Shown here in pieces: positions 46,650 to 57,369 of a stretch of 64,000 nt of DNA. Below the pieces are notes generated by a model. That model was given only the letters and a program-made list of their open reading frames with translations. It did no database searches and was not told the origin of the DNA. How positions within the stretch are numbered: position 1 is the stretch's first letter; each line of letters begins with the position of its first letter. Source of the stretch: a gamma proteobacterium HIMB55 (GTDB lineage Bacteria; Pseudomonadota; Gammaproteobacteria; Pseudomonadales; Halieaceae); the NCBI GenBank assembly GCA_000227505.4, contig AGIF02000001.1:1756035-1820034 (forward strand), in the 5' to 3' direction. Position numbers and translations under genes: made by a program.

Positions 46650-47477
46650 CTATTCAGACTCGTTATGGGTCAAAATGAGTACGTGACTTTCAACATCGAG
46701 CTTGGCGAGTGGTTCAAGGGTTACCGTCAGATAGGCTGCATCTGCAGAGGTTATTGTGCCCACCGTCACTCCCACTGGATATCCAGCAGGGAAGCGTCCC
46801 CCTAAGCCTGAGGTTACCCACAAGTCACCTTTATTGACCTCTGATGTGCTTGCCAGATTTCTAACCAGCAGACGATTGAACTGCCCCACACCTTCAGCAA
46901 TTCCCCGCTGCCCTGTTCGATTGTTCAATACAGGTAGACCATGCTGGTTATCGGTAACGAGCAGAGCTCGGCTCGCGGTAGCCCCAATTTGTATCAGCTG
47001 CCCCATCACGCCATCTGCATTCAAAATGGGAGCTCCCTCGCTGATCCCATCGCGCTCGCCGCGATCAATCGTCAAAAGATGCCTATTAGGGTCGGGCGAG
47101 ACAGCAATAATGCGCGCCACAGTCATCGTCGCTTCGTCGGCCACAGGTGAATTGAGCATTGCTCGGTAACGCATATTTTCGGCCGCTAAGGCCTCCATGC
47201 GCTGAGCTCTGGCACTAAGAATGAGGTTCCGGTCTTCAAGCTCTTGAATCCGCACTCGCATTTGCCCACGTGACTCTGAGTAATCGATCGCAGACTGAAC
47301 AAGCCCTTTGGGTATTTCAATAATTGATAAAGACATCGCGCTGATGTCAGCGCCCCAGCCGTTCAACGTCTTTAATAGTGGTGTTTCGCGGACCAACGCC
47401 ACCAGCACCCAACCCAGTAAGACCAAGGTCAGTAGTCTTAGCGTGAGATATTTTGGACGTGAAAAAAGCGTTGCGAT
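46650..47477 (-). CDS. mreC: Rod-shape protein MreC, apparent AUC start
   Basis: Bitopic periplasmic scaffold that joins MreB to PBP2. The first usual start (TTG at 47426) would cut into the membrane helix. Reading on upstream gives ATLFSRPKYLTLRLL, which aligns with E. coli MKPIFSRGPSLQIRLI if the ATC codon at 47475-47477 is the start. GAGGAG ends six bases before that ATC. The protein is then 275 residues: a helix at about 12-27, a coiled coil at about 60-95, and beta domains with GERDGISEGAPIL and VTSGLGGRFPAGYPVG. A one-base error in the T6 tract nearby is the alternative. Confidence 0.9.
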   Translation of the reverse strand: MATLFSRPKYLTLRLLTLVLLGWVLVALVRETPLLKTLNGWGADISAMSLSIIEIPKGLVQSAIDYSESRGQMRVRIQELEDRNLILSARAQRMEALAAENMRYRAMLNSPVADEATMTVARIIAVSPDPNRHLLTIDRGERDGISEGAPILNADGVMGQLIQIGATASRALLVTDNQHGLPVLNNRTGQRGIAEGVGQFNRLLVRNLASTSEVNKGDLWVTSGLGGRFPAGYPVGVTVGTITSADAAYLTVTLEPLAKLDVESHVLILTHNESE

Positions 47478-47511
47478 GACAAGCTCCTCAGGTGGCGTCT
47501 ACCTTGGAGTT

Positions 47512-48555
47512 TTACTCGGTCGACATAAGGTCCAGTGAGTAATTGTCCATCAGCTCAAGCGCCATACCACCGCCACGAACAACGCAGGTAAGTGGATCCT
47601 CAGCGATAAGAACAGGCAAGCCCGTCTCCTCGGCAATGCGCGCATCAAGATCCCGCAGAAGAGCGCCTCCGCCAGTGAGTACAATACCGGTCTCTGCGAT
47701 ATCCGCCGCCAGCTCAGGTGGTGATTGCTCTAGCGCCATTCTCACTGCGCGAATAATCGCATCCACCGGCTCCTCAAGGGCAGTCATGACATCAGTACTG
47801 TTAAGCGTAAAGGTGCGCGGCACGCCCTCAGCGAGATGGCGACCGCGAACATCTATCTCGCGCTGCTCGCTATTCACCCAGACACAACCCACCTCTTGCT
47901 TAATACGCTCGGCCGTCGCGTCACCAATAAGGCAACCGAAACGACGACGCACGTGAGCAACAATCGCCTCATCGAAGCGATCGCCACCCACTCTGATTGA
48001 ATCTCGGTAAACGACACCGGAAAGTGAGATCAGTGCGATCTCAGTCGTACCACCACCGATATCCACAACCATGCAACCAATCGCTTCTTCGACTTTAAGG
48101 CCTGCACCGATTGCTGCCGCCATTGGCTCTTCGATAAGCCTGACATCCCGGGCGCCGGCACCCTCGGCAGAGCGGCGGATTGCCTCACGCTCGACTTGCG
48201 TCGACAGGCAGGGAACACAGATGAGCACGCGAGGACTAGGTCGCAGCCATGAAGAGTGCTGATCGTGCACTTTTAATATGAAGTGCTGCAGCATTTTTTC
48301 CGTCACTTGGAAATCAGCTATCACACCATCTTTGAGCGGTCGTATCGCCGTGATGTTGCCGGGTGTCCTACCCAACATGCGCTTAGCTTCTGTACCAACC
48401 GCCTCAATCGATTTTTGACCGTTGTGTACGCGAATCGCGACCACTGAAGGCTCATCTAAAATGATCCCTCTGTCTTTCACATAAATCAGGGTGTTAGCCG
48501 TTCCGAGGTCGATCGATAGATCGGTTGAGAACATCCCTCGTAAGCGCTTTAGCAT
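47512..48555 (-). CDS. mreB: Rod-shape actin homologue MreB
   Basis: Actin-like filament protein guiding lateral wall synthesis. It has 347 residues from [20 protein letters not shown]; the frame is open 20 codons further but homology begins here. Phosphate loops [13 protein letters not shown] and [15 protein letters not shown], and the adenosine motif [15 protein letters not shown], are intact. It heads the mreB-mreC-mreD-maf-yhdP unit and is divergent from gatC. Confidence 0.98.
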   Translation of the reverse strand: MLKRLRGMFSTDLSIDLGTANTLIYVKDRGIILDEPSVVAIRVHNGQKSIEAVGTEAKRMLGRTPGNITAIRPLKDGVIADFQVTEKMLQHFILKVHDQHSSWLRPSPRVLICVPCLSTQVEREAIRRSAEGAGARDVRLIEEPMAAAIGAGLKVEEAIGCMVVDIGGGTTEIALISLSGVVYRDSIRVGGDRFDEAIVAHVRRRFGCLIGDATAERIKQEVGCVWVNSEQREIDVRGRHLAEGVPRTFTLNSTDVMTALEEPVDAIIRAVRMALEQSPPELAADIAETGIVLTGGGALLRDLDARIAEETGLPVLIAEDPLTCVVRGGGMALELMDNYSLDLMSTE

Positions 48556-48756
48556 TGTTTTTTGCCCATGGATTGGTGCTTCATTTACATTGTAATCAAT
48601 GAGCTCTCTCATCAATTACTCGGGTGCTACGACTCCCGAAAACCGGCCCCAGCCAGCGTAATGCGATATCTGATCGAAATGTAACAATCGGACAGTTTTT
48701 GAGCAAGCTGGATTGTGGTAGTTTCTCCGTTCAACCCAGATCTAGTAGGTAGCACC
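48556..48756. other. Divergent mreB/gatC regulatory spacer
   Basis: No gene seen. For mreB the minus strand carries TTGATG and TACAAT at 15-base spacing around 48587-48613, weak because of the short spacer. For gatC there is TAGGT near the GTG start but no clear promoter. Confidence 0.35.
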
Positions 48757-49041
48757 GTGACTCAGACAACAACAGTCAGAGACGTGGCTGAGTTAGCGCG
48801 TCTCACCATTGCTGATAGCGACGTAGGTAAAGTCACCGAGGAATTTAACCAGACCCTGGCACTCTTTGATGCACTCACCACCGTGAACACCGATGGCGTG
48901 GAGCCCATGGTAAATCCCTGCATGGAATCGCAGCCTCTTCGTGCCGACAGCGTTGCGACCTTGGTCGAGCGCGAGGGCCTTATGCATAACGCTCCCGCGT
49001 CTGAACAAAATTACTTTCTCGTTCCGCGGGTGATCGATTAA
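48757..49041 (+). CDS. gatC: Asp-tRNA(Asn)/Glu-tRNA(Gln) amidotransferase subunit C
   Basis: Small subunit stabilising the GatCAB complex that amidates misacylated tRNA. It has 94 residues from GTG at 48757 (MTQTTTVRDVAELARLTI). The family core VAELARLTIADSD and the end EGLMHNAPASEQNYFLVPRV are clear. The stop overlaps the gatA start (TAATG). Confidence 0.97.
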   Translation: MTQTTTVRDVAELARLTIADSDVGKVTEEFNQTLALFDALTTVNTDGVEPMVNPCMESQPLRADSVATLVEREGLMHNAPASEQNYFLVPRVID

Positions 49042-50507
49042 TGACGACATCCTTCGAAACGGTTGCCGGCCTGCGCAGCAAACTCGCCACGGGCGATGTC
49101 TCCAGCGTTGAGCTCACACGTGATGCTCTTACACGTATTTCTGATCTAAACCCTGAACTGAACGCAGTCATATCTTCGAGCGAAGAGCGCGCGATCAACG
49201 CGGCGAAGAAGGCTGACGAGGCCAGACAAAAGGGAGAGGAAAACCCGTTACTCGGGATCCCTCTTTTGCACAAGGACATCTTCTGCACCCAGGGTCTCCC
49301 TACCACTTGTGCTTCGAAAATGCTTGCTGACTTCGTTGCCCCCTATGACGCAACCGTTGTCAGACGGCTCGATCAGGCCGGCATGGTCACGCTTGGCAAA
49401 TGCAACATGGACGAGTTCGCTATGGGCTCCTCGAACGAGACCAGTCATTTTGGCGCTTGTAAAAACCCATGGGACACATCCCGCGTACCGGGCGGCTCGT
49501 CAGGCGGGTCGGCATCAGCGGTTGCGGCAGGCCTTGTATCTCTGGCAACAGGCACAGATACAGGCGGCTCGATCAGACAGCCCGCGGCACTTTGCGGCAT
49601 AACCGGTCTCAAGCCCACCTACGGGCGAGTATCGCGATACGGCATGATCGCCTTTGCCTCTTCCATGGATCAGGCAGGGCCAATGGCAAGAACTGCCGAG
49701 GACTGCGCCCTAGTACTCGAAGCAATGGCGGGTGCCGACCCACTCGATTCAACGTGTGCAGATCAACCTGTACCTCGTTACTCCTCGCACTTAACCGACA
49801 CGATTGAAGGCATGCGAGTTGGTGTTCCCAAAGAATTCTTCTCGAGCGATTTGAATTCTGATGTTGCGGCGGCCATTGAAGCGAGCCTAGCGGAACTCGA
49901 GGGAATGGGTGCCAAATTGGTTGAGGTATCACTACCCTCAACCTCGCTGGGTGTTTCAACGTATTACATTATCGCGCCTGCCGAAGCGTCAGCAAACCTC
50001 TCGCGCTACGACGGAGTGCGCTACGGTTACCGCTGTGACAACCCAACCGATCTTCAAGACTTGTACCTCCGCTCCCGCAGTGAGGGATTTGGGGACGAGG
50101 TAAAACGTCGAATTCTTGTAGGCGCGTTCACGCTGTCTGCCGCATCTTACGATCAGTATTTCATGAAAGCACAACAGGTCCGCCGACTCATCGCGCAGGA
50201 ATACGAAGATGTGTTGTCGCAGGTCGATGTAATCGCAGGGCCATCTGCTCCGAACACCGCCTTTGTTTTAAATGATACGTCCAAGTCAATCACAGACATG
50301 TACATGGAAGACGTCTTCACTATCGGGGCAAACCTTGCCGGCCTCCCTGCGATGAGTGTGCCCGCTGGACTCGTAGACGGTCTTCCCGTTGGAATGCAAT
50401 TGATCGGCCGCCGATTTGGCGAGGTCGATATTTTGAAACTCGCGCACCAGTTTCAACAGCAAACAACATGGCACAGCTTGACGCCAACCATGGAGGATCG
50501 TCACTGA
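49041..50507 (+). CDS. gatA: Asp/Glu-tRNA amidotransferase subunit A
   Basis: Glutaminase (amidase-signature) subunit that supplies ammonia to GatB. It has 488 residues. The Ser-cisSer-Lys triad is K78 (LLHKD), S153 (GGSSGGS) and S177 ([12 protein letters not shown]). The stop overlaps the gatB ATG in TGATG. Presence of GatCAB implies indirect Asn-tRNA and/or Gln-tRNA formation in this organism. Confidence 0.98.
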   Translation: MTTSFETVAGLRSKLATGDVSSVELTRDALTRISDLNPELNAVISSSEERAINAAKKADEARQKGEENPLLGIPLLHKDIFCTQGLPTTCASKMLADFVAPYDATVVRRLDQAGMVTLGKCNMDEFAMGSSNETSHFGACKNPWDTSRVPGGSSGGSASAVAAGLVSLATGTDTGGSIRQPAALCGITGLKPTYGRVSRYGMIAFASSMDQAGPMARTAEDCALVLEAMAGADPLDSTCADQPVPRYSSHLTDTIEGMRVGVPKEFFSSDLNSDVAAAIEASLAELEGMGAKLVEVSLPSTSLGVSTYYIIAPAEASANLSRYDGVRYGYRCDNPTDLQDLYLRSRSEGFGDEVKRRILVGAFTLSAASYDQYFMKAQQVRRLIAQEYEDVLSQVDVIAGPSAPNTAFVLNDTSKSITDMYMEDVFTIGANLAGLPAMSVPAGLVDGLPVGMQLIGRRFGEVDILKLAHQFQQQTTWHSLTPTMEDRH

Positions 50508-51949
50508 TGCGCTGGGAAAAAGTGATGGGGCTGGAGGTTCACCTTCAACTCGCGACGCAATCGAAGATTTTTTCGTCCTCCTCAACCACCTTTGGTGCCG
50601 ATCCGAATCAGCACACGAACCCGCTCGATATGGCACTTCCGGGAACACTGCCCGTGCTTAATCACGAGGCGGTCACTAAAGCGATTATTTTTGGGCTCGG
50701 TGTTGGCGCTGAGATCGGTAAGGTATCCCGCTTTGACCGAAAAAATTATTTTTATCCCGACCTACCAAAGGGCTATCAGATCTCACAATTCTTCGAGCCT
50801 ATCGTCAAAGAAGGCGTGTTTGACGTACCCATGCCAGATGGATCGATATTCCCAGTCCGAATTCTCCGTGCACACCTCGAAGAGGATGCTGGTAAATCGG
50901 TACACGATGCGATTCCCGATCAAACGGGCATCGATTTGAACAGAGCGGGCACCCCGTTATTGGAAGTCGTCACGGAGCCCGATTTCAGAACAGCCGAGCA
51001 GGTCGTAGCCTACCTCAAAGCCTTGCATGCGCTCGTCACTTACCTTGGGATTTCAGACGGCAATATGGCCGAGGGCTCAATGCGCTGCGACGTCAATCTC
51101 TCATTGCGACTGGAGGGTGAAGAGGAATACGGGACACGCACGGAGCTGAAGAACATTAATTCCTTCCGCTTTATCGAGCGAGCCATCTACGTCGAGGCTG
51201 AGCGTCAGCAAGACATTCTTGAGAGTGGCAGAGCCGTTACCCAGGAAACACGGCTATTCGATCCCGATGCGGATGAAACGCGCTCAATGCGGTCAAAAGA
51301 AGTCGCAAATGACTACCGATACTTCCCCGACCCAGACCTGTTGCCTGTGGTTGTGGATGACGCCACCATCGAACGGATTCGAGCGGAACTGCCCGAATTG
51401 CCGGCGGTAAAGCGAGCGCGGTTCACAGATCAGCTCGGGCTGAGCCAATACGACGCATCGCTCTTGACCCAGGACCGAGCGACCGCTGAGTTTTTCGAAG
51501 CCGTATCGGCGCGCTGCAACAACCCCAAATCAGCGGCGAACTGGATACTGGGCGACGTCAGCGCGAACCTAAACAAATCGGGCATAACACTTGATAACAG
51601 TTCGCTGGCTGCTGAGGAGCTCGCAGACCTGGTTACTCGAATCGATGACGGTACGCTATCCAGCAAAATGGCAAAAACCGTGTTCGATGCACTGTGGGAT
51701 GGAGAGTCCGACGTCGATAAGATCATCGAGCAAAAGGGTCTGAAGCAGGTCAGCGACACAGGTGCGTTGGAGGAGATCGTTAACGATCTCATTGCGAATA
51801 ATCCAGCTCAGGTTGAGCAATATCGAGCAGCGGATGAGGGGAAACAGAAGAAACTCATCGGTTTCTTTGTGGGACAGGCAATGAAAGCCTCGAAAGGGCA
51901 AGCTAACCCTCAAATGCTTAACCAACTACTGAAGGAAAAACTCAGCTAG
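50507..51949 (+). CDS. gatB: Asp/Glu-tRNA amidotransferase subunit B
   Basis: Kinase/transamidase subunit that activates the tRNA-bound Asp or Glu. It has 480 residues from [15 protein letters not shown]. Key blocks: [61 protein letters not shown] and the C-terminal YqeY-like tail ending [16 protein letters not shown]. An earlier ATG inside gatA is not supported. Confidence 0.98.
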   Translation: MRWEKVMGLEVHLQLATQSKIFSSSSTTFGADPNQHTNPLDMALPGTLPVLNHEAVTKAIIFGLGVGAEIGKVSRFDRKNYFYPDLPKGYQISQFFEPIVKEGVFDVPMPDGSIFPVRILRAHLEEDAGKSVHDAIPDQTGIDLNRAGTPLLEVVTEPDFRTAEQVVAYLKALHALVTYLGISDGNMAEGSMRCDVNLSLRLEGEEEYGTRTELKNINSFRFIERAIYVEAERQQDILESGRAVTQETRLFDPDADETRSMRSKEVANDYRYFPDPDLLPVVVDDATIERIRAELPELPAVKRARFTDQLGLSQYDASLLTQDRATAEFFEAVSARCNNPKSAANWILGDVSANLNKSGITLDNSSLAAEELADLVTRIDDGTLSSKMAKTVFDALWDGESDVDKIIEQKGLKQVSDTGALEEIVNDLIANNPAQVEQYRAADEGKQKKLIGFFVGQAMKASKGQANPQMLNQLLKEKLS

Positions 51950-51998
51950 CGAGGCCTACTCCTCGGGCGGTCGCACCTAATTACGAGCGATGCCTCAG

Positions 51999-52586
51999 TT
52001 AAACGTCCTGCACACGCCCTTTGAGAAACCGCTCGCGGTTTTCGCGTTTCTTTTCCTCGCTCTTCCTCAACATGACGTAAACAGCGCCCGTGCCACCGTG
52101 CTGGGGCTGAGCAGAATGGAAGGCCTGCACGTCCTCAATGTCCCTAAGCCAATGGTCAACGTAGCCTTTTAAAACACCGGAGCCCGATTTCTCCTTGTTA
52201 CCCAGGCCTTTCCCATGGGTAATGAGCAAGGTCCGGAGACCCAGGCGGCGCGCTTCTTTAAAAAATGACCAGATCTCAACTCTTGCTTCCGCGACTGTCA
52301 TGCGGTGAAGGTCTAGACGAGCCTCAATGTCATAATGCCCGAGGCGCAGCTTGCGATAGACCCCATTCTGTATGCCGGGGCGCTTAAACTCGAGGACATA
52401 CCATGCGTCGAGTGGGGGTATACCGTCGTCCGTAAGCTTGTTGTCCGATCGCGAGGGTGAAGCAACAGCAGCCTGTCTTCTGACCGCACTGTCAGTCCGA
52501 TCCGTTTTTACCAATCGCTCCCGTGGGTCGCGATTGAGTGGCTTAACGCCGCTCATCTCACTGGCAAATAAATCGTCATCCTGCAC
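51999..52586 (-). CDS. Smr-domain protein (YdaL/SmrA type)
   Basis: Small MutS-related domain protein; relatives have nicking or RNA-cleaving endonuclease activity. It has 195 residues: a disordered charged N-terminal third, then the Smr domain from about 90 with ARLDLHRMTVAEAR, TLLITHGKGLG and GGTGAVYVMLR. The LDLH and HGKG motifs are intact. It converges with gatB across a small CGAGG/CCTCG stem. Confidence 0.9.
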   Translation of the reverse strand: MQDDDLFASEMSGVKPLNRDPRERLVKTDRTDSAVRRQAAVASPSRSDNKLTDDGIPPLDAWYVLEFKRPGIQNGVYRKLRLGHYDIEARLDLHRMTVAEARVEIWSFFKEARRLGLRTLLITHGKGLGNKEKSGSGVLKGYVDHWLRDIEDVQAFHSAQPQHGGTGAVYVMLRKSEEKKRENRERFLKGRVQDV

Positions 52587-52761
52587 AGATTTGCTCTCTC
52601 GTCGTTGACTGAAGTCTGGCGTCTATTTCGTTAGGAAGTAAGTGAAACAATGAATCGTAAAAGAATCAGGCTCGTCCCACAGCCACCGCTTCATAGTATA
52701 GTCACAGCGTACGTAAGAGATGCGTTTTAGCGCGCAACAAATTTGGTCGAGACTAGTATTA

Positions 52762-53496
52762 ATGGCGAATTCACTTTCAGGGTTTGGCTACTTCTTCCGA
52801 GGTATGGGGTTACTCACACAACCGGGGCTTCGTCGCTTCGTGATCATCCCACTGCTGGCAAATGTCGCGGTTTTTGCATTGATGGCCAGCGCTATTTACC
52901 AAGCGATGTCGGGACTCTATATCGAATACAGCAGCAATATTGTGGGCGACTGGGAGTTCTTAGGCTGGATAGTCACACCGCTTATTTGGCTATTTGGAAC
53001 ACTGCTCTCAGGCTATGTGTCTATTTTCATAGTGCTGTTTTTAACGTCACCCTTTCACGGCCTATTGGCGGAGCGGGTCGAAGAACACGTGACAGGGGAA
53101 CGTATCGTTAACGATTCATCCGCCCTACAAACAGTGCTCGCGATCCCGAGGGGATTTATCCGCGAGATTCAGAAAATCATGCACTACATACCGATGGCGC
53201 TGTTAGTACTCGTTATCAGTTTCATTCCCGCAGTAAACATCGTCGCACCGCTTTTATGGATTTTGCTTGGCGCCTGGATGATGTCTTTGCAGTTTGTTGA
53301 TTACCCAATGGATAACCATCGTTTACCCTTCAGCGAGGTGCGCGACGCCTGTAGTGCGCGACGATCAACATCGATTACCTTCGGCGCCGTCGTGGCCTTT
53401 GTTTCTGGACTACCCATCCTCAATCTGATTCTTATTCCGGCAGCCGTTGCAGGTGCGACTCTGCTTTGGTGTGAGGAATTGAGACACCTGCGATAG
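52762..53496 (+). CDS. cysZ: CysZ-family sulfate uptake protein
   Basis: Inner-membrane protein of the CysZ family, which supports sulfate uptake for cysteine synthesis. It has 244 residues from MANSLSGFGYFFRG; ATG at 52720 adds 14 residues and abuts its ribosome site. GLLTQPGLRRFVIIPLLANV, FHGLLAERVEEHVTG and VDYPMDNHRLPFSEVR align with E. coli CysZ. About four to six hydrophobic segments are present. Confidence 0.92.
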   Translation: MANSLSGFGYFFRGMGLLTQPGLRRFVIIPLLANVAVFALMASAIYQAMSGLYIEYSSNIVGDWEFLGWIVTPLIWLFGTLLSGYVSIFIVLFLTSPFHGLLAERVEEHVTGERIVNDSSALQTVLAIPRGFIREIQKIMHYIPMALLVLVISFIPAVNIVAPLLWILLGAWMMSLQFVDYPMDNHRLPFSEVRDACSARRSTSITFGAVVAFVSGLPILNLILIPAAVAGATLLWCEELRHLR

Positions 53497-53544
53497 CCGA
53501 CACCGGTAGCCGAGCAAAGTAGCAGCGCAGACAGAGAGCTCCAG

Positions 53545-53566
53545 AGCGTTCCAAGAAGGGAACGCT
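53545..53566 (+). terminator. Hairpin in cysZ-rhlB spacer
   Basis: AGCGTTCC (53545-53552) and GGAACGCT (53559-53566) form a perfect 8-bp stem with a 6-base loop, between the convergent ends of cysZ and the helicase gene. There is no U run on either side, so termination strength is doubtful. The 183-base spacer also repeats AAGACCCT twice (about 53585-53610). Confidence 0.45.
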
Positions 53567-53679
53567 GCGGGAATTAACGACCTTAAAGACCCTAAACCTG
53601 AAGACCCTCAAGAACGGGGTTGATAGCAAGCTTCGTGTAGGGAAAGCCTGCCAGGCTGGGTGAGTTACAGACTGGTGCG

Positions 53680-54894
53680 TTAATCTGCGAGCAATTCCTC
53701 AGGGACCTGAGAACACTTCAAGGGCTCGCCTAGCAGTGCTTCGATTTCTGGCAGAAGAAAGGCATCGTCCTCGCTGGCAAAACTGATCGAAATACCTTTC
53801 TCGCCCGCTCGGCCAGTTCGTCCTATCCGGTGAACGTAATCCTCGGGATCCTCTGGAAGATCGTAGTTAACAACATGACTGACACCATCGACGTGGATAC
53901 CACGACCCGCAACGTCGGTTGCAATCAGCACGCGTATACGACCCGATTTGAAGCGCTCGAGGGTTTTGGTCCGCTTAACTTGTGCGACCTCTCCCGACAA
54001 AATGCCACATTCAAGACCCTGTTTTTGTAGCCTCTCGTAAACGCGGCGAACCTGATCTCGGCGATTTGCGAAGACAATCACCGAAGTAGCGTCGGGTTCA
54101 GCAAGAATCCGTTTCAAAACATTGAGTCGATCGCGGCTCTCCAAAAGATAGACACGCTGATCAACATTCTCTGTAGCGACTCTCTCAGGTTCGATTTCGA
54201 CGGTTATAGGGTCAAACGTCCACTGCCGTGCAAGATTCATGATGTCCTGACTAAAGGTGGCGGAGAACAGTAAGGTCTGACGATCCTCTTTTCTCGGTGT
54301 TGATCTCACGATGCGCTTAACTTGAGGAATAAAGCCCATATCAAGCATACGATCGGCTTCGTCCAAAACGAGTGATTCGACCCGATCTAAGAACATATCG
54401 CCACGCTGTATGAAATCGATCAAACGCCCAGGCGTTGCGACGACAATATCAGTGACGCGGTCGTTTACCTTGGACAGTTGCTTCGCGTAGTCGGCGCCAC
54501 CAATCAGAGTAACCGTACTCAGACCCGTGTGCTTACCTAATTCACGGGCATCATCTGCAATCTGCATGACCAACTCGCGAGTGGGCGCGAGCACCACAGC
54601 ACGCGGCTCAGCCAGGTAACGTTCACCCTCAACTGGGTTGTTGAGTAAATCGTTGAATAAGGTAATCAGGAAAGCCGCAGTTTTTCCGGTTCCAGTTTGT
54701 GCCTTACCAATAGCATCGTGCCCATCGAGTGTGTAAGGCAGAATCTTTGCCTGAATTGGCGAGCATTTCTCGAAGCCGAGGCCTTTGATGCCGCGCATCA
54801 GCGAGTCATCGAGATCAAGCGATTCGAATAAGATATCTTCGCTTGCGAGTGCCGTGTTTTCCGGCGTTTGGGCGGTGTTTTCAGACAATTGCAA
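53680..54894 (-). CDS. rhlB: DEAD-box RNA helicase, RhlB-like
   Basis: ATP-dependent RNA helicase; RhlB works in the RNA degradosome. It has 404 residues from TTG at 54894 (AGGA five bases upstream). Q-motif [13 protein letters not shown], motif I AQTGTGKT at 65-72, [19 protein letters not shown] at 178-181, SATFSQDI, and motif [12 protein letters not shown]. The C-terminus ([24 protein letters not shown]) resembles RhlB. The frame stays open to ATG at 55116, which would add 74 basic, low-complexity residues. RhlB over other DEAD paralogues is likely, not certain. Confidence 0.88.
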   Translation of the reverse strand: MQLSENTAQTPENTALASEDILFESLDLDDSLMRGIKGLGFEKCSPIQAKILPYTLDGHDAIGKAQTGTGKTAAFLITLFNDLLNNPVEGERYLAEPRAVVLAPTRELVMQIADDARELGKHTGLSTVTLIGGADYAKQLSKVNDRVTDIVVATPGRLIDFIQRGDMFLDRVESLVLDEADRMLDMGFIPQVKRIVRSTPRKEDRQTLLFSATFSQDIMNLARQWTFDPITVEIEPERVATENVDQRVYLLESRDRLNVLKRILAEPDATSVIVFANRRDQVRRVYERLQKQGLECGILSGEVAQVKRTKTLERFKSGRIRVLIATDVAGRGIHVDGVSHVVNYDLPEDPEDYVHRIGRTGRAGEKGISISFASEDDAFLLPEIEALLGEPLKCSQVPEELLAD

Positions 54895-55176
54895 TGGGGT
54901 CCTGATCAAAGAGGCCGGAGCATAGCACAATGGCCCTTCAACACCCCGCTTATTTCGCCCATATCCATTACCAGACTGGTGGCAGACGCGCTTCTCGCGC
55001 ACAACCAACTGACTTGGTCCGATTCTGGGCTTATGACTACGGGCTCTAGACTGATAATTTTCTTCGATCACAGCTGTCGGACCATTGCAACGAATATCGC
55101 CCCCTGTCCTCATCAATAAAGCAGGACCGGTGTAGCACCTCCGTGATAACCTGAGGCACAGCGAAAGAGAGGCTTC
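54895..55176. other. Divergent helicase/MATE spacer
   Basis: Open in the helicase frame up to 55116 (possible N-terminal extension) but otherwise without a supported gene. GAGAGG precedes the MATE ATG by four bases. No convincing promoter pair was found by eye. Confidence 0.35.
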
Positions 55177-56556
55177 ATGGTTCGAACATCCACATCACTC
55201 ACGTCCGAGATGAAGCAACTCTGGCGCATTGGCTGGCCACTGCTACTAGCCCAAGCCGCTCAGATGGGTACAGGTGTCGTCGACACCATCATGGCCGCCC
55301 GTTTCGGCGATAAAGACTTAGCCGCCATCGCCATTGGGTTTCATATCTGGCTACCGCTATATCTTATTGTTCTTGGAATGATGTTTGCCTCGTCTTCCAT
55401 CATTGCTCAGGACTTTGGTGCAGGACGTATTCAACGTATTCGAGATCAACTTCCCCAGTCACTTTGGGTGGCTGTGTTACTCAGCTTACTCGTTGCACCA
55501 TTGTGCTACATCAGCCCTGTCGGCCTCCCGTATCTCGGCATCGATGCGCTAACTGCACAAAAATCCGGAGAGTACATCCGCATGGTGGCGTTTGGACTGC
55601 CTGCGATAGGGATATTTATGGCGCTCAGATATCACACGCAAGGTATTGGCATTACGTCACCGTTCGCCGTTGCGGCCGTAATAGGGTTCTTTGCGAATAT
55701 CCCCCTGAATTACATGCTTATTTTTGGATTTGGCGATATTCCAGCCATGGGAGCCAAAGGCTGCGGGATCGCCACGGCTATCTCCATGTGGTTGTCGGCC
55801 TTCATTATTACGATCTACGTACTCAATAAAAAATCGCTGAAACAGTACCTCCCATCGTGGACACCCGTTGCTCCCAACCCCACTGCGATAAAGTCGATTT
55901 TGGTTCTCGGCTTCCCCGTCGGTGCGACCATGTTTCTCGAAACCGCAGTTTTCACAGGGATTGCTCTTTTAGTTTCGTCACTGGGTGATGTTGCTATTGG
56001 CGCCCACCAAATTGCCTTCAACGTTTGGGATATGTTCTACATCCCAATGCTCGCTATTGGTGGTGCGATGGCGACGAGAATGGGCCATGCAATTGGTGCT
56101 CAGGATAAACCCGGTGTTTACCGCGCGCTCAAGGCGGGAATTATTTATTCAGTCGCTGTCAGCGCCACGACCATGGTCGTACTGCTATCGCTACCCAACC
56201 TCATTGTGTCGGTGTACACACAATCAACGGACATGTCGCTACTTGCAGTGCGCCTACTGAGTTTTGCCGCTCTGTTTGTAATGATCGATGCCGTGCAAAT
56301 TGTGGGCTCGTTCTCGATGCGTGCCTACAAAAAAACAACCTTCCCGTTTATCGCTTCGATGGTGGCTTATTGGTTGATTGCCCTCCCTCTCGGCTATTAC
56401 TTAGGCATCATGAGTTCCGACAACGCGTCGGACGGTGCAGCGGGCTTCTGGGTAGGCATCATTGTCGGCGTTGGCGTGGCCTCGGGCATGATCGCTATCA
56501 AACTAATCGGTCTTTTGAGGCAGCCCTTACCCAAAGATTTTGTCGCCGAAGCCTAG
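55177..56556 (+). CDS. MATE-family multidrug/Na+ exporter (NorM-like)
   Basis: Twelve-helix inner-membrane antiporter. It has 459 residues with two homologous halves; [24 protein letters not shown] in the first and [21 protein letters not shown] in the second are the matching starts. [16 protein letters not shown] and [11 protein letters not shown] are typical MATE blocks. Substrates cannot be told from sequence. It converges with moeB. Confidence 0.94.
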   Translation: MVRTSTSLTSEMKQLWRIGWPLLLAQAAQMGTGVVDTIMAARFGDKDLAAIAIGFHIWLPLYLIVLGMMFASSSIIAQDFGAGRIQRIRDQLPQSLWVAVLLSLLVAPLCYISPVGLPYLGIDALTAQKSGEYIRMVAFGLPAIGIFMALRYHTQGIGITSPFAVAAVIGFFANIPLNYMLIFGFGDIPAMGAKGCGIATAISMWLSAFIITIYVLNKKSLKQYLPSWTPVAPNPTAIKSILVLGFPVGATMFLETAVFTGIALLVSSLGDVAIGAHQIAFNVWDMFYIPMLAIGGAMATRMGHAIGAQDKPGVYRALKAGIIYSVAVSATTMVVLLSLPNLIVSVYTQSTDMSLLAVRLLSFAALFVMIDAVQIVGSFSMRAYKKTTFPFIASMVAYWLIALPLGYYLGIMSSDNASDGAAGFWVGIIVGVGVASGMIAIKLIGLLRQPLPKDFVAEA

Positions 56557-56625
56557 CGACTTAGATCGCATACTATGAAAAGCGACATCCTCCGTAAGAC
56601 AAAGAGCGACGCCAGCCTTTAGAAA

Positions 56626-57369
56626 TTACGAATGAGCGCATCCATCAACTGGGCCAACAGCAAGCTTATCAATACGCTGTTCTTTGGCATCGTAAACACG
56701 TAAGACGCCCCACGCAGGCGATACTTTCCCTGCAAGCGACAAGAGTGCGTCTTGTGCTTGCCAAGCAGCTATAACTCCAATCACCGGCCCAAGCACGCCC
56801 TCATTCCGACAATCGGCCGTTCGCTGAGCGTCAGTTACAGGCGCGATACACCGATAACACCCTTCTTTTCTAGAAGCACTAAACGCAGCGACCTGTCCGT
56901 GAAATCTCGTGGCTGCTCCCATAACCCAAGGTAATTCTAGTGTGTGGGTCGCCGCCTCAATATGGTGACGCGCCTCGAGGTTATCGGTTGCGTCGAGCAC
57001 CAAATCGACACCTTTGAGAGACGCTTTGTCACGTTCTGAGTCAGTCCCAAACCGATAGCGCTCTGCTGTTATCGCAACGTCTTTATTGAGCGCACATAAT
57101 TGACGCGCCAGAGCTTCGGATTTTGGCTGGTCGAGATCAGTCTCACGAAACGCAAGCTGACGATGAAGGTTACTGATGTCTACACGGTCATCGTCAATAA
57201 GGGTAATCGCCCCTACTCCGGCGCCAGCCAGATACAGCCCAATCATCGACCCCAGCCCACCGCAACCGACAATAGCCACAGAGGCAGACGCAATCGCCTC
57301 CTGCCCTGCGAAGTCGATTTCTGCTAGCAAAATCTGGCGCGAATAACGCTCTAACCATTCGTCGTTCAT
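56626..57369 (-). CDS. moeB: MoeB/ThiF-type adenylyltransferase
   Basis: E1-like enzyme that adenylates the C-terminal Gly-Gly of MoaD or ThiS. It has 247 residues from MNDEWLERYSRQIL; the ATG overlaps the prmC stop. The nucleotide loop is GCGGLGS, with D-x-D-x-V-D (IDDDRVDISNLHRQ) and DATDN. Of the usual two zinc CxxC pairs, the first is C171/C174, but the second reads C244-A-H-S247 at the C-terminus. It is in the prfA-prmC-moeB order of pseudomonads. Confidence 0.92.
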   Translation of the reverse strand: MNDEWLERYSRQILLAEIDFAGQEAIASASVAIVGCGGLGSMIGLYLAGAGVGAITLIDDDRVDISNLHRQLAFRETDLDQPKSEALARQLCALNKDVAITAERYRFGTDSERDKASLKGVDLVLDATDNLEARHHIEAATHTLELPWVMGAATRFHGQVAAFSASRKEGCYRCIAPVTDAQRTADCRNEGVLGPVIGVIAAWQAQDALLSLAGKVSPAWGVLRVYDAKEQRIDKLAVGPVDGCAHS

